Assembly: GCA_016934715.1 (NCBI GenBank)
Contig: JAFGSI010000012.1
Coordinates: 1 to 38,503, forward strand
Reading direction: 5' to 3'
DNA: 38,503 nucleotides
Source: Anaerolineales bacterium
Lineage (GTDB): Bacteria; Chloroflexota; Anaerolineae; Anaerolineales; Villigracilaceae
In this document: positions 32,113-38,503 of the stretch, piece by piece
Layout: each line of letters opens with the position of its first letter
Numbering within the stretch: position 1 is the stretch's first letter
Translations under genes and position numbers: made by a program
Notes under the pieces: model-generated
Seen by the model: the letters and a program-made list of their open reading frames with translations, nothing else
What the model was told of the DNA's origin: nothing
The model's database searches: none

Positions 32113-33636
32113 CTAAGCCAGCGGCCCGATCGCGGCTTCGACCGCGTTCAGGATCTCGCCCGAGCGAACCAGTTCCTTCATCGTGTTGTGGTCCGGGTAG
32201 AGCGGTCGATCAATGTCAAGGTGGGCAACATGCTGGCGAATCGCCGTGTGTGCCGCCCGGGTTCCCATGCCGGGGGTGAACTGGCGAAAATCGAGCGCCT
32301 GGGCGGCAGCCATGAACTCGATCCCCAGCACACCGCAGGCGTTCTCGAGGATCTGGCCGTTCTTGAGCGCCGTGTTCATGCCCATCGAGACGAAGTCCTC
32401 CTGATCGGCCGCCGCCGGGATCGACTGGATGCTGGCCGGGGCCGAGAGGATGCGCTGCTCGACGATCAGCATGTCGGCGGTGTACTGGCTGAGCATCAGG
32501 CCCGAGTAGAAACCCGGGTCGGGGGTCAGGAAGTCAGGCAGACCCTGGCTGAGAGCCGGGTTGGTCAGCCGGTTCATGCGCCGCTCGGACAGCACGCAGA
32601 CCATCGTCACGGCTGCCCCGGCCATGTCCATCGGCAGCGCGACCGGCGAACCCTGGAAGTTGGCTCCGGTGAGGGTCAACTTCATTTCAGGGATGAAGAT
32701 CGGGTTGTCACCAACGCCGTTGAGCTCGATTTCGACCTGCGAGCGGGCGTAGGCGATCGCGTCACGGGCTGCCCCGATGACCTGCGGCGTGGAACGCATC
32801 GAGTAGGCATCCTGGACCTTGGTCTTCATCTTGCCGGTGGTCAGATCGGAACCCGCAATGAGGTTGCGCAGGTTCTCGGCGCTGGCCATGGCGCCCCTGA
32901 AGCCGCGCAGTTCGTGCAATTTGGGGTTGTACGGTTTCAGGTTGCCCAGCAAGGCTTCGATCGACATCGCCGCGGCGATCTCGGCCTGTTTCAGCAAGCG
33001 CTCCATATCGTAGATGGCGATTGCGGACATGGCCGTCAGCAGGTTGGACCCGTTGATCACCGCCAGGCCATCGCGGGCTTGCAGCTTGGGGACCGGAATC
33101 CCCGCCCGCTTCATCGCCTCGGCCCCCGGCAACCGCTCTCCGTGATAGAACGCCTCGCCCTCTCCCATCAACAGCAAGGCGGCCTGGGCCATCGGCGCCA
33201 GGTCGCCGCAGGCACCCACCGAGCCCTTCTGACAGACGACCGGCGTGACGCCCTTGTTCAGCATCGCGACCAGTGTCAGGGTGATCTCCGGGCGGCAGCC
33301 CGAATTGCCGTGGGCGTGGACATTGATCCGCCCCGCCAGGGCCCCCCGCACGTGTTCGACCGGAGCCGGGTCACCGATGCCAGCGGCATGATTGTAGATG
33401 AGATATTTCTGGAAATCCTTGACCTGCTCGTCGGAGAGAATCTTCTCTGAGAACTCGCCGATGCCGGTGTTGGTGCCGTACATGATCTCCTTGGCGGCAA
33501 GCTTTTCCTCCAGCATCGCCCGGCAGATCTTGATCCGCTCCAGGGCAGCCGGGTCGAGGGTCACTTCCTCGCCCTGCCGGGCTATGGCGACCAGTTTTTC
33601 GATCGTGAGGCTGGATCCATCGAGGACAATCGTCAT
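32113..33636 (-). CDS. MIO-type aromatic amino acid ammonia-lyase, HutH-like
   Basis: Histidine ammonia-lyase superfamily, 507 residues (HutH length). Start ATG 33636 is chosen over ATG 33642 because AGGAG sits six bases upstream of it. With this start, Tyr53 (MYGTNTGIGEFS) and His83 (YNHAAGIG) fall at the numbers of the P. putida HutH active-site residues. The MIO cofactor triad, normally Ala-Ser-Gly, is Ala-Cys-Gly (GSVGACGDLAPM, Cys143, codon TGC at 33210-33208). Other family motifs are VINGSNLLTAM, VQDAYSMR and NPIF. Substrate-pocket segments differ from HutH: GANFQGSPVALPMD instead of the HutH-type GNFHAEP, and QEDFVSMG instead of QEDHVSM. Histidine is therefore not certain; a tyrosine/phenylalanine lyase or aminomutase is possible. 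No hut neighbours. Confidence 0.85.
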   Translation of the reverse strand: MTIVLDGSSLTIEKLVAIARQGEEVTLDPAALERIKICRAMLEEKLAAKEIMYGTNTGIGEFSEKILSDEQVKDFQKYLIYNHAAGIGDPAPVEHVRGALAGRINVHAHGNSGCRPEITLTLVAMLNKGVTPVVCQKGSVGACGDLAPMAQAALLLMGEGEAFYHGERLPGAEAMKRAGIPVPKLQARDGLAVINGSNLLTAMSAIAIYDMERLLKQAEIAAAMSIEALLGNLKPYNPKLHELRGFRGAMASAENLRNLIAGSDLTTGKMKTKVQDAYSMRSTPQVIGAARDAIAYARSQVEIELNGVGDNPIFIPEMKLTLTGANFQGSPVALPMDMAGAAVTMVCVLSERRMNRLTNPALSQGLPDFLTPDPGFYSGLMLSQYTADMLIVEQRILSAPASIQSIPAAADQEDFVSMGMNTALKNGQILENACGVLGIEFMAAAQALDFRQFTPGMGTRAAHTAIRQHVAHLDIDRPLYPDHNTMKELVRSGEILNAVEAAIGPLA

Positions 33637-33668
33637 GGGCATCTCCTAAGGGGAATTGGGATATCCTG

Positions 33669-33674
33669 ATTGTA
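33669..33674 (-). promoter_or_regulatory. -10 box of the ammonia-lyase gene
   Basis: Minus-strand TACAAT about 33 bases before ATG 33636, giving a leader that includes AGGAG. It is divergent from the ArsR promoter. Confidence 0.45.
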
Positions 33675-33761
33675 CCTCCCTTGTGCACCAGGGCCATCTG
33701 GCAGATGTCACCAGATCACCGGATGGCTTTCCCATTTGCGGGTCCAAAAGGGAAAACCTCG

Positions 33762-33790
33762 TTGACTCAGAGATTTTTTAGCGCTATAAT
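33762..33790 (+). promoter_or_regulatory. Sigma-70-type promoter of the ArsR-MFS unit
   Basis: TTGACT (33762-33767), 17 bases, TATAAT (33785-33790). Predicted start near 33797 with a leader of about 40 AT-rich bases. It has the same -35 hexamer and spacing as the SWIM promoter at 13856. Confidence 0.8.
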
Positions 33791-33836
33791 TTTATTTACC
33801 GATAAAAATAGATTATTCAGTGGACAGGATTTCAGG

Positions 33837-34451
33837 ATGGCATCTCCCGAACCCTTCATGATCAACGACCTCGAGACCCTGCGCGTGCTCTCCGACCCGC
33901 TGCGCACAATGATCCTCGAGACGGTCGAGAGTGAGCCGCAGACCGTCAAACAGGTAGCGGAGAAACTTGGCCTGGCCCCCAGTCGGCTGTATTACCATGT
34001 CAACCTGCTCGAAAAGCATGGCTTTCTGACGGTGGTCGAGAGGCGCTTGGTCGCCAACATGGTCGAGAAGATCTACCGGGCCACATCTTCCCGAGTGGAG
34101 ATCGCGCCCGACCTGCTGGATTTCCGCACGGAGGCAGGCAAGCAGGCCATTGATAACATGCTGCTCCAGACCATCGACACCACCCGCGAGGACCTGCTGC
34201 GCAGCCTGCAGACCCGCTATCGGCAGCTCGAAGAGGGCGCCGAGCAGCGCCCTCGCAGCGTGGTGGTCAACCGCAGCCTGGCCCGCCTCCCCGACGAACG
34301 CGCCGACGAGTTCTGCGAACGCCTCAAGGAGCTCCTGCAGGAGTTCGAGGTCGCCGGAGGCGACTCCCCCGCCCCGGAACAGCAGACCTACGCCCTGACG
34401 GTCGCCTTCTATCCATCCTTCCGCTTCGATCGTTCGAAGGAAACCCGTTGA
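33837..34451 (+). CDS. ArsR-like winged-helix regulator
   Basis: A 204-residue transcription factor. An N-terminal wHTH (residues ~10-90: ETLRVLSDPLRTMILETVES, QVAEKLGLAPSRLYYHVNLL, HGFLTVVERRLVANMVEKIY) is followed by a helical C-terminal region (EAGKQAIDNMLLQTIDT, LLRSLQTRYRQLEEG) likely for dimerisation or ligand sensing. No Cys metal-sensing box (CxCxxC) is present, so it is not a metal ArsR. ATG 33837 follows GGACAGGA. It overlaps the MFS gene by TTGA and probably controls it, and perhaps the divergent ammonia-lyase. Confidence 0.85.
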   Translation: MASPEPFMINDLETLRVLSDPLRTMILETVESEPQTVKQVAEKLGLAPSRLYYHVNLLEKHGFLTVVERRLVANMVEKIYRATSSRVEIAPDLLDFRTEAGKQAIDNMLLQTIDTTREDLLRSLQTRYRQLEEGAEQRPRSVVVNRSLARLPDERADEFCERLKELLQEFEVAGGDSPAPEQQTYALTVAFYPSFRFDRSKETR

Positions 34452-35809
34452 CAGAAACTGCTCTCCCCACCCCGGACACCAGCCTGCCGCGCGGCATGAA
34501 GACCTTTCTCATCATCTGGCTGGGCGAGCTGGTCTCGATGATCGGCTCCGGCCTGACCGGTTTTGCATTGGCGGTCTATATTTACCAGGAGACCGGCCAG
34601 GCAACGCCCTTCGCCCTGACTGTGCTCTTCGGTAACCTTCCCGCCCTGCTGCTCCTGCCTATCGCCGGGTCAGTTGCCGACCGGTTCGACCGCCGCTGGA
34701 TCATGCTCCTGGCCGACTGTGGCGCAGCGCTGACCACCCTGCTGGTCCTGATCCTGCTCTTTTTTGGCGATCTGCAGATCTGGCACATCTACACGCTGGC
34801 CTTCATGGGCGCTGTATTCGGGGCCTTCCAGGAACCGGCGTATACCGCCTCGACCGTCATGCTGGTTCCCAAGCAACAACTGGCCCGCGCCAACGGGATG
34901 GTCCAGATGGGCCAGGCCCTGTCGTCCATCGTCACCCCACTCCTGGCTGGTTTCCTGTTCGTTGCCATTGGATTAAGCGGGATCGTGATCATCGACTTCG
35001 TCACTTTCTTCTTTGCCATTGGAGCGCTGCTCTCCGTCCGCATCCCCCCTCCAGAGCGGACCACCGGATCAACCCTGCAGGAAGGCCACATGAACAATCT
35101 GCTGAGCGACGTCGCCTTCGGCTGGCAATACCTGCGGGTTCGCAGCGGGCTGATCGGCCTGCTGGGTTACTTCGCCATGGTCAATTTCCTGCTCAATTTC
35201 TCGGCCGTGCTTTCCAGTCCGCTGGTGCTCTCCAATCATCCGGCCAGCGTTCTGGGAATCGTCCAGATGTTCGTCGGACTGGGAATGCTGGCCGGCGGGA
35301 TCACCTTGAGCATCTGGGGCGGGCCAAGACAGGGTCGTCGCATCCCGCTGGTCATCGGCTTCATCGGCCTGGCGATGATCGGGCTGATCGTCACCGGCCT
35401 GCGCCCGGGGGCAGTCTATATCTCCGCCGGAATGTTCATCCTGCTCTTCATGATCCCGCTGGCCTCCGGCCTAAGCCAGTCGGTCTGGCAGGTCAAAGTC
35501 GCCCCCGACGTCCAGGGACGGATCTTCTCGATCCGGGCCATGCTCTCGCGTTCGATGATGCCGCTGGCCTTCCTGCTGGCCGGCCCGCTGGCCGACCACG
35601 TTTTCGAGCCGTTGATGCGCGCCAACGGTGCCCTGGCGAACACCTTCGTCGGGAGCCTGCTCGGCAGCGGGCCCGGGCGCGGCATCGGGCTGATCTTCGT
35701 CCTCTCCGGTCTGATCGGGATCCTGGTCACCGGGCTGGTCTATCGCAACCGCCACATCCGCAACGTTGAGGATGAGCTGCCCGATGCGGTCGCCGAGCAG
35801 CCGTCATAG
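34448..35809 (+). CDS. MFS transporter
   Basis: A 453-residue major-facilitator protein with about 11-12 hydrophobic segments. The loop 2-3 signature GSVADRFDRRWIMLLADCGA is of the drug/macrolide exporter-like MFS_3 group. Further segments include FLIIWLGELVSMIGSGLTG, EPAYTASTVMLVPKQQLARA and QVKVAPDVQGRIFSIRAMLS. The TTG start overlaps the ArsR stop (TTGA), so translation is coupled. Export of a small molecule under the control of the ArsR-like regulator is the simplest reading; the substrate is unknown. Confidence 0.9.
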   Translation: MTETALPTPDTSLPRGMKTFLIIWLGELVSMIGSGLTGFALAVYIYQETGQATPFALTVLFGNLPALLLLPIAGSVADRFDRRWIMLLADCGAALTTLLVLILLFFGDLQIWHIYTLAFMGAVFGAFQEPAYTASTVMLVPKQQLARANGMVQMGQALSSIVTPLLAGFLFVAIGLSGIVIIDFVTFFFAIGALLSVRIPPPERTTGSTLQEGHMNNLLSDVAFGWQYLRVRSGLIGLLGYFAMVNFLLNFSAVLSSPLVLSNHPASVLGIVQMFVGLGMLAGGITLSIWGGPRQGRRIPLVIGFIGLAMIGLIVTGLRPGAVYISAGMFILLFMIPLASGLSQSVWQVKVAPDVQGRIFSIRAMLSRSMMPLAFLLAGPLADHVFEPLMRANGALANTFVGSLLGSGPGRGIGLIFVLSGLIGILVTGLVYRNRHIRNVEDELPDAVAEQPS

Positions 35810-35861
35810 CGGTAACTACAGGCCAGATCAGATCCCCCGTCCGATCCACAAGGGATACGAT

Positions 35862-35892
35862 CTGCGGGACGGCCATTCAGGTCGTCCCGCAG
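35862..35892. terminator. Bidirectional terminator after the MFS gene
   Basis: Perfect 10-bp stem CTGCGGGACG/CGTCCCGCAG with an 11-base loop, then GTGTTTCTT, between convergent genes. Confidence 0.8.
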
Positions 35893-35932
35893 GTGTTTCT
35901 TGCCGGAGTTCTTCCGCGTTCAGGAAAGCAGC

Positions 35933-38503
35933 CTAGTGCCTGCAGGAGTGATACCGGCGATCGCCGTGATAGGCCGAATGGGTCCAGTTGTGGCAGCCGT
36001 GATGGCAGCCGTGATGGCAGCCACTGCTTCCACTTCCACACACGCCTGCGCGGACAGAGGTGTTCCCGGAACTGTTGCTGGCGAACAGCGGATCGTCGCT
36101 GAGGGTCAACGCAGCGTTGACGACCTTGATCCCGTGCCCGTGATTGCCGGTAAAGGCACCGCTGATCACGTAGACCTCAATACAACCATCGCCGACCACG
36201 TAGACGCCATGCGAACCATTGTCAACTGCGCTCACGCTGGTCAGGGTCGCCACCCCGGCGGTCTTGGCCGAAAGGCCGAGGCTGCCGTTGTCCGCAAAGG
36301 TGCTGCCGGTGACATTCACATCGCCGACCGCGACCAGGGTTGCGCCGTTGCTCTTGTTTCCCGAGGCGGTCACTGCAAAGAGAGTGATCTGCTCCCCGGC
36401 GGTTGCGACGAGCCCGTTGCCCCTGGTGTTGTTGCTGAAAGAACCACCGTAGACACTGATCTCTCCCTGTGCGACCAGGGTGGCCCCTGCAACCGCATTG
36501 CCGTTGGCGACCACCTCGTAGAGGTCGATGTTGCCATCTGCATCGATGTTCAGGCCATATCCGGTGGCGGTGCAGCATCCGCAATGGGTGCAGACGCAGA
36601 CCTTATTGCCGGAGAAACTGCTGCTGGAGACCGAAACGTCCATCCCTGACTGGATATTCGCCCCGTACAGGTGGTTGTTGTCGGCGGTGACGTCGTACAG
36701 CGAGACAACCCCGTCGCTTTTGATCTGCAAACCGTAGCCAGTGGCGACCTTGTTGGACAGGGCAAAGCCATTTCCGCTGAAACTGCTCGCGCCCACCGTG
36801 ACCCCACCAGCCGCATCCAGGTTGGCCCCGAACAGGTGGTTCGCGTCGGCAACAACAGCATTCACGGAGGCATAGCCATCGGTTGTAACCTTCAGGCCAT
36901 ATCCGTATACGCTGGTCCCGCCGCAGGAGCTGCATGTCGTGGAACCGTTGCCCGAGAAACTGCTGCTGGAAATCGACACATCGGCAATCGCCACGATGTT
37001 GGCGCCGTAGAGGTTGTTGTCATTGGCGGTCACGTCGTACACAGAAACATAGCCACCGCTGTTGACCTGCAACCCGTACCCGTTGACATCTTTGGAGATG
37101 TGCGCCCCGTTGCCGTTGAACTCGCTGCTGGTGACCGATACGTTGCCATTGGCATTCAGGGAGGTGCCATAGAGGTTGTTCCCGTTGGCAACCACGCCAT
37201 AGACGTTGATGTTCGCGGCTGTCTCCACTTTCAATCCATAACCAAGGGCCTGGCAACTGCTGCAGTAAGTACAGACCGTCAGTGCGTTCCCGGAAAAACT
37301 ACTGTTGGAAACCGAGACATCCGCGGTCGTCAGAATGTAGGCACCGTAAAGGTGGTTGTTGTCGGCTGTGACATCATACAGCGAGACATATCCATCGCTC
37401 TTGATTTGCAGCCCGTAACCGGTGGCGACCTTGTTGGACAGGGCAAAGCCGTTGCTGCTGAAGCTGCTCGCGCCGACCGAGGCGCCGCTGTTTGTCTCCA
37501 GGTAGCTGCCATACAGGTTGTTGCTTTCAGCGGTGACCTCATACAGCGAGATGTAGCCTCCAGCGACGACCTTCAGGCCGTAACCGTAGACATGCAAGCC
37601 GCTGCAGTGACCACACGTGTAGCTGCCGTTGCCGGAGAAACTGCTGCTGGTCACGGCGAAGTCGCCGGTCACATCGATGGCAGCGCCGAAGACATTGTTG
37701 CCATCGGCAATGACATCATACAGGGTGACCGAGCCACCGCTCGCGACGTCCAGACCGCCGCCTGCGACGTGTCCATTCTGGCTGCTGCCGTTGTTGCTGA
37801 AGGAGCTGGCGTAGACCTCTACATTGCCTCCAGCGACGATTTCGGCCCCGGTCGTGGCATTGTTGTCAGCAGTGACACCATCCAGGACAACAGCACCACC
37901 CGCAGCGACGACCACTCCGGCAGCACTGTCGGTGAACATGCTGTCGGTGATGATCACATCCTGCGCGGAGCAGATCGTCAAGGCCACCTGGGCATCGACG
38001 CCGTCGATCATCAGGTTGTCGATGAAGATCGAGCCGAGCCAGGGGTTCGCTGTGGACCCAATGCTGATCGGGACGACGAATTGCGACAGGCTGTCATCGT
38101 CGACCTGGTGGGTGCCGGGATTCCAGCCGCCCTGAAGCGACAAATCGTAGTTGTTCAGCGAACCGAAAAGATAATCGTTGAAGTCGATGCTGGTCTCATC
38201 CCCGGCATAATCGCCTGTCTCAATATAGATCACGCCGGCCTGTTGATAGAGAACGTCATTTTCGTTCCCCTGAAGATAGGTCAGCAGGGCATCAAAACTG
38301 GCAAACGTGTCCGTGCATCCATTTTCACCAGGAATGGGCGGCTGGCCGGCCGGGCACCAGATCGGATCACCGTTGGCGATCACGTCGACCGCGTCCTGCC
38401 CTGCCAGGGGCAGGACCGCTCCGTGATCGTCCAGGGGCACGATCACGGTGTCGTCGGGCACCTGTTCCAGAAGGCCATCTGCCGGCTCCTCGGCGGGCAG
38501 GTC
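35933..38503 (-). CDS. Repetitive beta-helix surface protein, start outside window
   Basis: At least 856 residues; the frame is open to the window edge. After the segment IWCPAGQPPIPGENGCTDTF and a parallel beta-helix entry (LSLQGGWNPGTHQVDDDSLS) come about ten repeats of 47-59 residues built as VSSSSFSGNG...GYGLKV...YVSLYDVTADNNHLYGA. Repeats alternate: every second one (2, 4, 6, 8) is about four residues longer and carries a Cys cluster (TCGHCSG, CTYCSSC, TCSSCGG, CVCTHCGCC), while the others have none. The tail is rich in His and Cys (CHHGCHHGCHNW...YHSCRH). Secretion is expected but the signal peptide is out of view. It resembles right-handed beta-helix adhesins of Chloroflexota; metal binding is a hypothesis. 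Confidence 0.8.
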   Translation of the reverse strand, partial: DLPAEEPADGLLEQVPDDTVIVPLDDHGAVLPLAGQDAVDVIANGDPIWCPAGQPPIPGENGCTDTFASFDALLTYLQGNENDVLYQQAGVIYIETGDYAGDETSIDFNDYLFGSLNNYDLSLQGGWNPGTHQVDDDSLSQFVVPISIGSTANPWLGSIFIDNLMIDGVDAQVALTICSAQDVIITDSMFTDSAAGVVVAAGGAVVLDGVTADNNATTGAEIVAGGNVEVYASSFSNNGSSQNGHVAGGGLDVASGGSVTLYDVIADGNNVFGAAIDVTGDFAVTSSSFSGNGSYTCGHCSGLHVYGYGLKVVAGGYISLYEVTAESNNLYGSYLETNSGASVGASSFSSNGFALSNKVATGYGLQIKSDGYVSLYDVTADNNHLYGAYILTTADVSVSNSSFSGNALTVCTYCSSCQALGYGLKVETAANINVYGVVANGNNLYGTSLNANGNVSVTSSEFNGNGAHISKDVNGYGLQVNSGGYVSVYDVTANDNNLYGANIVAIADVSISSSSFSGNGSTTCSSCGGTSVYGYGLKVTTDGYASVNAVVADANHLFGANLDAAGGVTVGASSFSGNGFALSNKVATGYGLQIKSDGVVSLYDVTADNNHLYGANIQSGMDVSVSSSSFSGNKVCVCTHCGCCTATGYGLNIDADGNIDLYEVVANGNAVAGATLVAQGEISVYGGSFSNNTRGNGLVATAGEQITLFAVTASGNKSNGATLVAVGDVNVTGSTFADNGSLGLSAKTAGVATLTSVSAVDNGSHGVYVVGDGCIEVYVISGAFTGNHGHGIKVVNAALTLSDDPLFASNSSGNTSVRAGVCGSGSSGCHHGCHHGCHNWTHSAYHGDRRYHSCRH
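35991..36026 (-). repeat. Three 12-base tandem repeats encoding GCHH units
   Basis: TGGCAGCCGTGA at 35991-36002 and 36003-36014, and a third diverged copy from 36015. On the minus strand they encode the Gly-Cys-His-His units of the C-terminal tail. Confidence 0.85.
36640..37488 (-). repeat. Higher-order duplication in the beta-helix gene
   Basis: The segments 36640-36807 and 37322-37488 are nearly identical, including SNKVATGYGLQIKSDG and LYDVTADNNHLYGA. They lie about 684 bases (228 residues, four turns) apart, so the array has a four-repeat superunit on top of the two-repeat alternation. Confidence 0.75.

Noticed and set aside
32188-33450. A 420-codon plus-strand frame opposite the ammonia-lyase
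   Set aside because: Antisense shadow; the minus strand has the full MIO-enzyme motif set.
35933-38503. Repeats as a CRISPR or noncoding array
   Set aside because: They form one long open frame with amino-acid level periodicity typical of a beta-helix; units are 47-59 codons with no spacers.

Overview
The window looks like chromosomal DNA from a high-GC member of the Chloroflexota, most likely an Anaerolineae-type bacterium. This is inferred from gene style, not from a marker-gene phylogeny. The signs are many secreted or membrane proteins with Thr-Pro-rich linkers, a giant right-handed beta-helix surface protein with the WCPAG...NGCT entry segment, paired SPFH/NfeD genes, a separate NAD synthetase glutaminase gene, and CUT1 sugar ABC genes without a local ATPase. 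There is no plasmid or phage backbone. The only mobile DNA is a decayed IS4-type transposase relic at the left edge.

Layout. 1-541 is the transposase relic, which cuts into a truncated nucleoside deaminase. 783-2879 (minus) carries an SPFH protein followed by selD. The selD gene has an in-frame UGA at the catalytic position and is evidently a selenoprotein. 2979-6484 (minus) holds wecC-wecB (UDP-ManNAcA synthesis for cell-surface glycans) and a secreted repeat protein. 6638-8669 (plus) holds NfeD, an SPFH slipin and a GNAT acetyltransferase. 8742-13704 (plus) holds RNase D, a beta-CASP metallo-hydrolase, tRNA-Ser(CGA), a small membrane protein and the two-gene NAD synthetase. 13856-16592 holds a SWIM zinc-finger gene behind an attenuator-like leader, a Tat-exported L,D-transpeptidase and an orphan DNA methyltransferase. 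16626-22016 holds a pseudo-receiver regulator (minus), rplI with an acidic tail, a RodZ-like protein with two HTH domains and a histone-H1-like linker, and rimO. 22059-28477 (minus) holds a CopD-like membrane protein, a tetratricopeptide-like membrane protein, murJ and a sugar ABC importer. 28616-32034 (plus) is a two-gene signalling pair. 32113-35809 holds a MIO-type ammonia-lyase with an Ala-Cys-Gly motif, divergent from an ArsR-type regulator and an MFS transporter. 35933 to the right edge (minus) is the beta-helix protein, whose start lies outside the window.

Three themes stand out. First, a selenocysteine-decoding signal in selD implies that the host has SelA/SelB/tRNA-Sec elsewhere. Second, at least eight genes have a TATAAT-like box only 6-9 bases before the start codon and no Shine-Dalgarno sequence, so they are probably read from leaderless or nearly leaderless mRNAs, while other genes in the window use strong AGGAGG sites. 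Third, several proteins have unusual architecture: the Cys-laddered beta-helix, the H1-like RodZ, the natural Cys143 MIO enzyme and the phosphorylation-dead receiver.
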